DNA of 64,000 nucleotides from Rhynchonema sp. JSB1_4. Lineage: Eukaryota; Nematoda; Chromadorea; Monhysterida; Xyalidae. The notes below the pieces were generated by a model. That model did not search any database and was not told the DNA's origin. It saw nothing but the letters and a program-made list of their open reading frames with translations. Of this stretch, positions 47,701-59,600 are shown piece after piece (the stretch's first letter is position 1; each line of letters begins with the position of its first letter). Where the stretch lies: NCBI GenBank assembly GCA_030248065.1, contig JASAMV010004134.1, positions 1-64,000 on the forward strand, written 5' to 3'. The translations under genes were made by a program, and so were the position numbers.

Positions 47701-50689
47701 GATGATGTTGTCACCTCTTTGCTCCACAAAATGGTTATGATTGCAACTGTAGTAAAGATGTGCACTCACACCCTGCACAAATATTCCGAACGAACTGTCT
47801 ACGCATTCTAATACAAATGGCTTCCCCCGATGTTCTTCATTCGCAATATGACCAGCTGAGAAACCAGATGCGCGCTTCAGATTCCAACCCTTTCGCTTCC
47901 GTTTATCTTGTCAAAAACATTCGATCCGACCTGTGCACCTTCAGTGCAATTTTAATCGTTGTTTTGCTTTCACGCTTCCGGCATTTGAACGCAGAGAATT
48001 CCTTTGGTTCAGTGCAAAACGTTTTCTACTATTTCGTATGGTTTGAGAATGTATGCTGTATTTATCCGGCGCCACCGATGTTCATTTTCTGCCATTGACA
48101 TGGGTATGCCTTCATGAATTTGACAACTACATATGTGTATCTCATTGGAAGTTTACACCAAGCAAAACCATGTGAAATTTTTCCCTTCCAGTAGGACGAA
48201 GCCCACCCATACAAATTTAATGTCTTTTGATTGTCCAGCCCTCCGACCTCAAACTATACAGTATAATAATTCACAGTTCAGAACGGTTCTCATAGTTTTT
48301 AGCATTGTGGTGCCGTGAGCTAAACCGCTGTTGTTTTTAACCGCAGGCGGCCTCATTACATAATTGTTCCTGACCCCATCGTTAATGGCGCCCAACTCAG
48401 GCGTGTCAAATTACAGCAGAAATAATGTGGACACTTCAGAAAATTGGCCACGGTTTCAAAAAGTTGGGCGTCTGCAACTGATTGTTATTACGTCGCCGCA
48501 GCAGCATTATTTTTCAGTATTTTAGGTGTTGGGTGCAACACGCACACCATTGAAACATTGAGGCTCGCACCATACGCTAATTTCCGCACATTTGGCCCTC
48601 CATTGCCAACATGTAAGCTTTTGCAGCACTTTTTGTAGCCGATAAACTGTTCGGCAGTTTTTGAGACTTTTGGTGTACCCCCTCTGTCATTGTGCAGCAT
48701 TTGCAGCAAAAGCACAACAAACAAAACGTGGACAGCTTTGGGAGGGGGAAACTTCGGCTGCGCACCGGCAGAGCAAAGAAGCAATTCCTCACAAAGTGTG
48801 CGTAGTTTTGCTGCTTTTTATTTCAACCACCGTTGGGTTTGCGAAGCGCACAGTTGCTCCACCTCCGATCACAACACACCGACGGCCCGAAAACTGCTGC
48901 TCCACAGAGCTGTTGACTTCTTATAATGCTTTCCTATGTTGTTTCTAGCACATTATGTAACAGTTGAAAACGTAAAGCTTCACAAACACTCCGATCTCAA
49001 GCTGGTCGTACGTAACCTGCTAAATACTACTGGGCTTTGCAGATGTCACGTTTTGGGCTTGTTTTGTATGTCGCCTGAAACATCAAGTTGACGTGCCACT
49101 TGTCATAAGAATGAACATTATCACAACAGCTCTCAAAAGCTTCAGTAACCAAACCAGACGGAAAAAGTGTATTGTTTCGTGGGTAGCCTGTGCGCCTCCC
49201 CTTCCCCCAGCACACATTGTCCAGGAAAAACGATTATTTTTTTGACAGTGCCTGCCTGGTGCTGTTATCAGCAAATCAACAAAAGTTGCTGTGATCATTC
49301 ATTCACTGTCGTGCTGTGTACATCCGCGGTCAATCACAATTTTAGTGCATCGACGGTCTTGTCTTGTGCTGTGATCAGAAACAAGAATAAAAAGTTGTAG
49401 GTCAGACATCATACTGTACCGTCGGAAAACGCGCTTCAATGTGCTTAATTAACCACTGGGCACAAATATGCAACATGTCAATCAGCTCAGGCCGTAATCA
49501 CAACACGATAGATCCGTCGCATTTCATTCGTGCTGCAAGCATATTGTAATTACATTGTAAACGCTTTAGGTGCGTAAACGTCAACGTTCTCATGGTTGAT
49601 TCATTGCATGACCGGAGATTGATTTTCATGACATTATCTCAGCTTAACCTTTCCGTGTTGGTAATCTTTGTGCGTTGTTCATTTGAGGCGTGTGATCAAA
49701 AAACGTAGTTGCCCAGCATTGATTCAGACCGACTTGATCTGGAATTCAATCTGAACTCAATTTCCAATTTTGTGCAACCGAAATTAATCCCGATCTACAT
49801 GACTATTACGCATGTAGGTTTCACTTTATGATTTATCTGTAAATACGTAAATGTGTCATTCACAGGCGCCCACATGTTCGCAAACTCAAGGAATTCAAAC
49901 GTTGAAGCCGTTGGAAAGGGGAAAACCAGCCCAACCCCAAAAAAAAACCAAAAAAAGTTCCCCCCCCTCCCCCCCCCCCCCCCCCACCCCCCCCCATAGT
50001 CGCTTGTAGAATTATGTATGTGAAAATTACTTTTTCGTTCTGTTTGCCAAAGTATGAGTTGTTGCTGTTTTCGTCACTAATACTAATCTCAAACAGCAGT
50101 GTTACAAAGCGAAAGTGTTTTGTTGGATGCTGACTGGGTTGCTCTGAACCAGATTTGCCAATGGAATCCATTTCGAAACTTGGTACGGCGCAATCAAGTA
50201 CAATTTGCGGCAAAATAATTGTTTTCTTCTGTTTCAATTGCGGTTGAAAGTTCAGAATCGGTTTTCCAAATCTCAATTGCAAAATTTGTTTTCAAGGCTA
50301 TCTCTCACACAAACTCAGCTCGACCGACACACCCTGAGGGAAGTTGGAAGAACTGAATAGTGTGCTCATGTCTCTTGATTGAAAACTTTCCAGCCGACTA
50401 TATCGCCGCAGGTTATCTGGCATTTGTGATTGACGCATGATGGAAACATGCATTATGGAAAAGCAAAGCCTGAAGTTGTTGTTCATAGAATATTCACAGG
50501 CGACTGACGTTGTTTATGGCATAGATTTTCTTGTTTATGGTGATGAATATGCTACAAAACATATCGCATGTGATGTTATGCTGAAATTTACAGTGAAACA
50601 TCAGCTCACCGTCATTCAGCTCAGTCTACCTGAGTTTCAAACAAACGGTCACACAATCTTGAAACATCAGCCAGTCAACCTATTTGCAG
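44759..50689. other. Mostly repeats and unassigned sequence
   Basis: Apart from the foldback at 45527-46570 and a C-rich homopolymer tract near 49960-49996, no gene is well supported. A protein-like frame with a GTTTAT donor (47820-47901) could be an alternative exon of the downstream gene. Confidence 0.4.
45527..46570. mobile_element. Mutator-like nonautonomous element with 9-bp target duplication
   Basis: The TIRs extend about 49 bp. The left begins GGCATTTCGACCTGGG and runs through three ACGTTACCCATGTTACCC-type units. The right end is its inverse, ending CCCAGGTCGCAATGGC. The 9-bp CGGCGGGAG lies at 45518-45526 and 46571-46579. Nine-bp duplications and long TIRs are typical of Mutator-like elements. 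The interior has GGGTACCC palindromes and a ~58-bp direct repeat (about 45842-45899 and 45936-45991), but no transposase. Confidence 0.8.
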
Positions 50690-53600
50690 ATCAGTTGCAT
50701 ATGGCACGTGGCAAGTTGGTTCGGCGCGTCGCCTGCTGACATCAGCCACGTCCGACTACTCCCTCTCGCACAGTCCCGAGGAGGAAATCGATAATTCGGC
50801 AGGCGATTCCAACAACAACCCCTTGATCGGCGACTATATTCGCGAGAATTTCATGCCCAAACTGGCCGCCTTGCAATATCAGGACACGCTTGACTTGGAC
50901 ATCAACACAACCAGTGGAATGGCCGCATCGGTGAAGCCGGACTATTGCACATTGCCAAAGGATATCGGGGGATTTCGTGCACATTTCCATGACGCGATGC
51001 AGTGGAAGTACACAAATGGTTAGGGCAGGATTATGAAACATTCGGTTTTGAGGTGCCTTATGCCCAGCTGCGCACTTCTCGGACGATATTCTGCTTTTGT
51101 GATAACATTTTTCTGATAACGTTTTTCAACCCTACAAGGCCAGCACGGCTCCCAGGTGACTTTTTGTCTCATGTCCGGTCATCTTTGTACATTGGGACTG
51201 ACGATGACTTGGGGCATCACTCGTCAACAGATGGATACGGGCAACTAGTGTTCACACTATCGATAGTACCTACGAAGCTGATGTTTCACAATACACAGAT
51301 GCTGTCGACCAAGCGCCATCCACTAGTGGCGATAGTGCGTTCGGTTCGGGTTCGAGTCCCGGCGTGCCACAACGTTCGTCTGAACCATCACCCAATCAGC
51401 ACGGTATCGAACCGTCAATCGCCGATTATGGGGAGACACTGCGTTAGTTGATTGGCTTTGTCTTTTATAACTTTTCATGGAAGTAACAAAATCGGTTTGC
51501 GATTAAAGTCTGCTGATTCTCATTCACATGGACAATAATCTGATGCATCGTCGTGAGCCTGTTTTTCTACATTCTTTATTTCACTGTAACTGACTGTGGT
51601 ATGGATACGGACTGAATTCACTAAACGCAACTCAGCAACGAGCCTACGTTCAAGTCCTGAACTATGATGTTGCCTGTCAGTCAACCAACCACCTTTGTAG
51701 CCGTGCACGACGACGTTGATTATTTCGCCGGTGGCCCCACTTTGCAAGAATTAGCCAACAGAAAGTACCAGAACGCAAAAGAGACACGTCAACGACAACG
51801 CAGCCTGTCACCCGCTAACCAACGTTGGTGCCACTTTTTAATTCAGAAAAATTTGCCTATACAGTTTATTGTTACGACCTATGTATTTTTATGTTTTAAA
51901 ATTTCATTTGGCTTTTAATTCGACCTCACGCAGTTTGAATTTATGTGCATAGTATCTTGGAAACAATAGCCGTGATATTTTTCGTAGAAAACTGCCTAAT
52001 CGGCCGGTCGTTTTTGAGATGTCGAAACTCTTTTTTCACATCTAAAATTAAACCAAAAAGCGGCGGAAACGTCAAATTGCGCGCCTCTCTGAGACGCAAA
52101 TAGAGTGTGCCTAAAGCTTCCGTTGACTAAGTCGGTTATCAAAGTTAAGCGGGTGAGATAAGGCGCAAAGTCGTGTCGGATAAAAATCTCGATTACGCGT
52201 CATCTGCGGTTATGTGACATTTCATAACCCGCTGCATATTGGGGAACAATAAGACCAAGGCAACAAATGTCCCGAATAACCGCATTTGCAAAGAGGCCGT
52301 TCTGTTATCTTGTGCTTTGCATGACACTTCACCTTCCCATCTTCGTTTGCCTCAAATTTCGAGGCAGGTTGTTTTCCGTATTAAAGACGGATTTGCCTCT
52401 CGCGCACTACACCACCGACCTTGACTACTATCAATACCCACGGACAAGTGTGTGGTCTGGTGTTACCGCAGCAATGTCGGAATATTAGTATCATGCATAT
52501 CTAGCAGCTTTAGCACAACTCAGCGTGCCTCCAGTTCTCGATCACAACTTGCTGTGCAACAATTCTGGTCGTACCCTGTTTATACACACGGCATCAATGT
52601 TCAAATTCAAAATCAATACTATTGTGACCCTTGCGTGTGTGTGCGCACAACGTAGCCCGAATTGTACGCTTGATTTCCTTCCCTCGTGAGTTCTGTCATC
52701 ATGCAACACCAGCGTTGAGGAGATGTTGTTGTCGAGTATATTGTCATACACGAAAATTTGCGAATACTAGGATGTTTGTTCGCGCTTTCACTGCTCACTA
52801 TTTTCTCATCTAGATTCGTGCGGCTATTTAGCAATTAGCTCATTCAAAAGAACACAGAAATAATTGAATTTTCTTCGTACAGCTAAACAACTATACACGT
52901 ATACTGACATGATGATGTAATCCCCTCTGGACACAAAGCAAATTTGACATTCCTAAAAAATTCAATCGCGTTTTTTCTTTCATTATACATTGAAATCGAA
53001 TGGTACGTAATTTTCTTGTCGGTCCAGTCAATAATTTGATTACGAAAACATTTGTAGTGGTTTTTGAGGTCTTGAAAATGGAAGAAAAACTATTTTTCGG
53101 CACCGCGACGCGATTTTACTCTGCAATTCTCACACGCACCTGTTTGAAAGTAATCGCTTCAACACGATTTCTCGCGCAATGGAATTTTTGGATTGTTTTG
53201 GTACAGTGCACTTTTGGATATGTCACACTTTTTACACAGAATACATGACAAGGGTGAATTGCACGCACATTATCACTGAAAGAATAGAACTAAATTTACA
53301 CTTGATGGAATTTCTACAGGCAATTCTTTGAAATTCCTGTGAAAATAGTTGATTTATAAAAATTATGCTAAAGTGGTGTGTGTGATGCCGCCATGTTTTC
53401 GTCGTATTTCTACAAACCAGAACTGTTTCTGAATGTTTTGATTAAAAATCGCGCGATTTAATTTATCGGAACCACAATACACTTTAAACAGGCAGCTTCA
53501 AAGCAGCGTTTCATTTGCTCAATAAACTATAAATAACTTTTTCGTAACCAGCAGTAAATCTTCAGTCAGTGGGTTTGCCGAACAGACCATAAATTTATTC

Positions 53601-56600
53601 CACAAGGCAGCAGCTGCGCCTTGGACGTTCTGTCCGAATTTAAATTGGTTTTCCGCCCTATTTTTTGTGTTGTTTCACTCATTTTTTGCTTTTTTGTGTC
53701 TCAAATTGCCATTTTTGGGCTTCACGCTGTTTGAGCTTGCTCTTGCTCCAGTATTGCAGCAACCATAATGTTTTTTCGGATCTTCTAAGTAAAAAAAAGA
53801 CTTTTCCGTGGCCTCAGATGAGATCAGGTTCTTCAATCATGCGAAAGCGCCTAGGCCAATCTCATTTTGGCTAGTTCTCTTCCCTGGCGTTACTCAAAGA
53901 CAATCGTGAAGTCAGTCAGAGCCGTTAATCAAGTTTTAGATGTTTTTCTTCGATTTTTGCCCAACGCCCTCACAAAGCGAACAGTTGGTCTTTTTTGCAA
54001 ACGCGCACTTGTGTGCAGAGACCAGTTTCGGTCGGATTTCGATGCAGCCGGAAAATTGTCCACCTTTTCTAGACATTGTAGTTCCTTATTGTTTGATTTT
54101 GCTCGTCGAACTAAAACACGGCAGCTGCTTTGGGAATGCTTTGACATCGGCTTGGCTTGGCTTTATTTTATGTTTCTTATTCTTGGCTTTCAACGCGGAT
54201 AGAGTTGTACTTGATGCTTTGTTGTTGTAAGACGATGAAGCTCTCTGCACTTAGACTTTACATCTTGTGAATGGTTTGTTTTAAGTGTGCAGATGTACTC
54301 GATTTATGTATTTTGACGTTCCTTAACGATGTTCCACACTAGTTTAGTTTACGTAACCCGATGCCAACATCTGCTTGGTAGCACCCATACTTGCTTGCAA
54401 CACAATCCTGGGCGAGAGAAGTTCCAAATGCACAGACTGGAGAACGGGACCCCACATTTAAAAGAATGTGCGTCGTACGGTATGGTCCTGTGCTTCAGTC
54501 GCACATAAAAGCGAGTGATTTACGTAAAAACAAATCCCGTTATGTGTGACGTACATACCTTTCTGTCGGATGGTTGACATCTGCTTCGAATACACGTGCA
54601 AGCGCTGTAAGAGGCCAATGGCACGTGGAATCACAGTAACCGGTCCTGCACGCGTCGTTGTTTCAACGTTTTACGTGCCACCCGTCATCTCTCCCAGACG
54701 TGTGTCCTATTGAGCCCTTACATAATTCCAAATTGCTGCGTGCGACCCCCGAACGCGCTGTCGTAAACTACCCCAAAGCTGAGTTCCAAGTTCACTATTG
54801 TATATGTATGTGAAAGCCTAGGCTTCTCGCGAGATAATTTTGAGTCCGAAATCACTTTTCTGCACAGTTAAAGAAAGCTGAAAGTCACTTTTGAATGGCT
54901 GCATTTTTACTTTCACTTGGTGTACATATATGCCAAACCCAGTTTGGAGCCGATTTTGCCATTCGTATAGTTTGGACGCGAGTAAATCATTCACCCGAAA
55001 TATTAGTTTTCGTACTTTTTGGGCTATTTAATCACAAAAGGGAACCCCCAGGACGTCAAGGCAGATGCTGAAGTCCTTCCGTCATCTGGCTTGTCATTTT
55101 TGCAAATAATACGCTCCGTACTATTCTTGGTGCTCCAAAAAGCTGAAAAAACGCGCGCACGTATTTCCCGCGGGATTGCGCCCATTTCTTTCTTGTCTAC
55201 ACGACGACAGAGAATCATATCAGAAAAGTTTCATTTCCTCCGGCCGCCCTCTGATAATGGCTGCTTGTGGTTCTATTGTAGGCTCCGGAATATTTGTGCA
55301 GCGCGCGGGTGCACATGCAAGTTGCATTTGGAATCAGCAACTAAGTAGCGTGAAACAACTTCAACAAACGATGCTTTTGCGACTCAGTAATACATAGTTA
55401 TAGTTCGGCCAAAAAACGCAAGTGCTGTATTGTTTCGAAATTCGTTCCAGTTCAAGCGCCAACTTCGGTTCCCGTTTTACAATCCACCCGTTTCACATCT
55501 TTGTCCCAAGTTCAGGCACTTGATGTCATTCAATATGCGCTGGTATTCTGTCAACAATCGAGAGTGGTCAATGTTTGATTGACAGATTTATTGTGATTGT
55601 TTCTGGCCAGATGGCATTCTCATGTCTCTGTGTCTCGTACCACCTTGCATCTGACAGACAACTCTTTTGTTTTTGCCGTCTTTGGAACAAACTATGTACT
55701 CTCATTTTTACCATGCCATTGAGTTACTTCAAAGTTATGCCACAGCTGTCCGCTGTTAATATACTGCTGTTGTTTTTCGTGAAAATGTTCTGTGGGTCAC
55801 AGTTTTTGAGTTGGTTAAACGTGGCCCGCAATGGGTGGCACGACCGGACAAGGGTCACGGCGCTCACATTACTTGCACCGGTATTATTTATTTGTGACGC
55901 TCAACGCAACTTTTTGCACCCGCACTTTTTCTCGTCGTCAGTTTTGTGCCCGCCGTGTAGGTGTTAAGTTTTCAGTGCTTCACGGACTATTCATGGCTTG
56001 TCAATGATCGTGTAGACAGCGTGATTACAGTAGGTATTGATTGCACAATGACTTTATAAGAATTGGTCAATTTTTTTTCCTGATTCGTAAAGAGGGAAAG
56101 TGACGGGGCAATGATGTTGCGTTGCGCGATCACACACAAAACAAAGTAAAGAGAATGTTTCAGATCTGCGGCAACGTGGTTGATCTGCTAGATTATTTTC
56201 AGCTGAAAATGTTTTGTGAAAATCACAAATTACAGAGTGGTTGCTGAACTTGAAATCAGGATTGATTTGATGAATTCTTATATGGCCATTGTGCGACCAA
56301 TATTGTACTGTATGTATAAATACGGAACTTTCGTGTTGGCAGGCGTCACCACAGTCACTCACTACGCACTTCAGCCAGCCTGTGTTGTTTTTTCACCATT
56401 CGTATTGCTTTTTGGACGTCTATGTAATTTATTATCGGCGAGCTCACGACTGAGCCCACCAGCAAAACGGGTGACAAAAACAACACGAAGCGATTTCAAC
56501 TGCGAGCACATTCCCAAATTGACACCTGCTTTCTATATGTTGTTCCAATGGCGTTGCCCGAACGCTTTTTAGTAACGCTTGAATGCGTCACGTATAGCTC

Positions 56601-59600
56601 TAGATATTGTATTCACAAAATGTGTTGCTTTTTGTCGCTTTATGGTGCGGCCCTCTTTCTGCAATTATTGTGTATTTTTATGAGCGTTCTTTTCACCATG
56701 GATGCCTTCTATTGCGGAACGAATTATAGTGTGGTCAGCGCATGTATGTATGTATAATAGATGGATATTGGTATAGGTAAATTACAAATGTGACACTAGT
56801 AGTGAGTAGAGAAGTGGTCGCTGGCACTAGTGCCACAGCGGAACGCCACTAATATCGAAATAAATAAATAGCTCGATAATAAGTAGTCCAATTTAGAAGC
56901 GGCTGCTGCTGTGGACAAGCCCACACGTAAGCTTGAGATAAAGAGCTCATTTGGGCAATGATGCATACAAGATTTATTAGGCGCCTGCGCCTGACTCATT
57001 CCTACCATTTTCGTCAGTAAATTTGGGCTTCTGAAAATATACAATTTCGGTTCCCCACTGCGGCCATAGAGGGACTAGAACAGATATTGTCCACTTTGGT
57101 CATTTTGCGAGGTGATTAATTGCCGTGACTCATGCTCTCTCACATGAATTAGACGTGTAAACGCTTCGACTGGAATCTCCATCGAGCTGTCCTTTGTAGT
57201 GACCGACAATTCCATTTCACCAGCATGCTGTTTGGTCAAAACAGTTAGGAATTCGAATTCGCGCTGAAAATGGCATTCAGCGCATGAAATTCTCATATTT
57301 GCGGAAACTTTGCATTCTGTTATGCTACGAAGAATTTTATCACAAGTTGGCCAGCCATGCCTCAGTTTTATTAGGCCAACTTTTGACCCCATATTATGTT
57401 GACAATAGCACCATACGAGCATTTTATAACCTCCAACATATTTTGAACACGGAGTCAGTCATAAAGACAGGGCGCACTTTTATCACCGTGCGAATGTTTG
57501 CTTCCAGTACATGACGCAAGAGCATGTGCACTACTCAATTTAGGATATCAGTGCGGTGTTGTGTGCCAGTCCAAACTCATGGGAACAAACTATGTACTAC
57601 ATATGTATACGTGCAAAGACGTAGTGTACTGATGCAAGCGGCACTAATATTCTAAAACTGCCATCGAACTTTGTTATCCGTCGTGCTCTCTTTTTAGCCC
57701 TCACATTCATCCATGCGCTTGACTGGACCCTCATCCCTGTTCTGCTTTTGTGCTGTTCAGATTTTGCTGTTCCCAACCCTGATTGTCACGCAGTGGCAAG
57801 CAACGGCCCATAAATTTCCAAAAGTAAATTCACGGAGTGCATCTTCGCGAACCCAATATACAGTAAATCCCCAGCTGAACTCAACCCACCCACGTTGAGG
57901 ATTTCCGCTAGACCAAACCTCCCCGATTCGGCTGAGCCTCACTGAGTTGAAATGTGCTAAGGCTGCCTTGCTATTTCAACCCATTGCTGTTCTGCGAATA
58001 TTCCTTTTGGCTTCACAAGGCGCGCGCTCCAGCCATTATGAAGAAACCGTTTCAATTTTATTGTTTATAGTGTTTACAAAACTATTATATAAAACCCATC
58101 AATGGTTGTACATGCAGTCCATTGTATTGCAGGTTCCGGCTCGGACCGGTCTAGGAAATCAAGCGACGGCCGCCCGTCTCCGGACCGAGACCAGTCGCAT
58201 TCCCAACACTCACATGCGCACGTGCACAGTTTGCTCAAAAATCTGACGTCATTTGTCACTCTGAGGCGCCGGGACACTGCAAGTTGGTGGTCTTGTTGTA
58301 AGATGTTGTTTTTTGCTTGAACAGGCTTTCGCACAAGTATGTATGTACCTATCTTTATTTGGGCTTTTAAAAAATGCACGTAATACACGAGAAAGTACAT
58401 AGGTACAGTACAACCACAGCATCGTAGAATGAGAAATTCCAAAATCACGCAATCTCCCGAGTCCAACGAAGCTCCATGACAGCTCGGAAACGTCCCCGTT
58501 GCATGTATTCCGCGCTCTACTCGTTGATGCATAAAGTACCGTTTGATATCGTCCTCCCCAACAAAAACCACACATTGCAGACGAGCAGAAGATGAAGCAC
58601 AAATCCCGTTGCCCGGCGCATCACAGCACCGACGGCACGGGGGTCACCACCGGGCACACTGACGAGTCCTCTGGTTCACCACGGCTGTTGGCGCATCATC
58701 GGTCGCATTCAACCGGCAACGCGGCCATATTCAATGTGCGATGGCCATCGATGGGCCATCACTCGAAGGACAAGGATGTCAATTGCAATGGAGTGACACA
58801 CAACGGCACATTGCCCGCTGATCTGAAAGGTGGGCGGGATGGCATAGCTCATTGATGTCACACCCGTCTGTGACACTGGGTCGACACGGCAAGGCTACAC
58901 AATCCATGGCAGCACGTTTCAAATTCGGGCACTGAGACATTCAGAAGCCAATTCGTTTGTTGCGCACATAGTTCAGTAATTCAGTAACAAATCACAAATC
59001 ACAACATGTCTATGCCAGGTCACCACCATCACCGAGCGCATGGGCCGACGGCAGCTTTAATCGCGACCAAGAACTTTCTGCGTCGCAAATTGCTCAGCAA
59101 CAATCATAACCACAATCACCACCATCGGTCAACTACAACAGAATCGGCTAATCGAAATGGCATCTACCGACAAGCGGACTCGTTGCCAGCCACACCGAAT
59201 GCGAACAAAAAGCGCTCGCTATTGCAACAGAATGGTGACCTGTACATGAACATCTGCAACAACAACAACCCCAATCATGTTGTCAACTCGGATTGGTATG
59301 GCAATTACGACAATTTCATTCTGAAACCGGCAACCAATTTTTCGTCAGAGACGGATGGGGGCCATTCATATGACGATGCTGATAGTGGAGTATTACCCGA
59401 ACTACCTCGTGTGTTTGTGGAAGCACTGAGATTACACGATTCGGCAGCCAATACCAGCAGCACAAATGGGGAATTGCTGAATAATTACCCGGATTCGAGC
59501 AGCAGCCAGGGAGATGACAGGTCGTTGAGTCAAACGCATTTCACCAGCTGGGACGACGCCATGAAACAGCTGAATGCAGATCTGGTCAGTTACGGTCTGA

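Noticed and set aside
49860..50282. 140-codon minus-strand open frame with a poly-glycine run
   Set aside because: The run comes from a C-rich homopolymer tract; no splice context or conserved segment supports it.
44768..51298. Introns with complementary ends (GTGAAACATCAG at the donor, CTGATGTTTCAC at the acceptor), like introner elements
   Set aside because: I looked for introns with both ends of this form. The motif appears near one end or in coding exons more often than at both ends, so the pairing idea is not supported by the gene models.
51328..51372. T-arm-like sequence GGTTCGGGTTCGAGTCCCGG, possible tRNA 3' end
   Set aside because: No matching 5' acceptor strand lies upstream, and the bases are coding in exon 51299-51442, where the frame is continuous with neighbouring exons.
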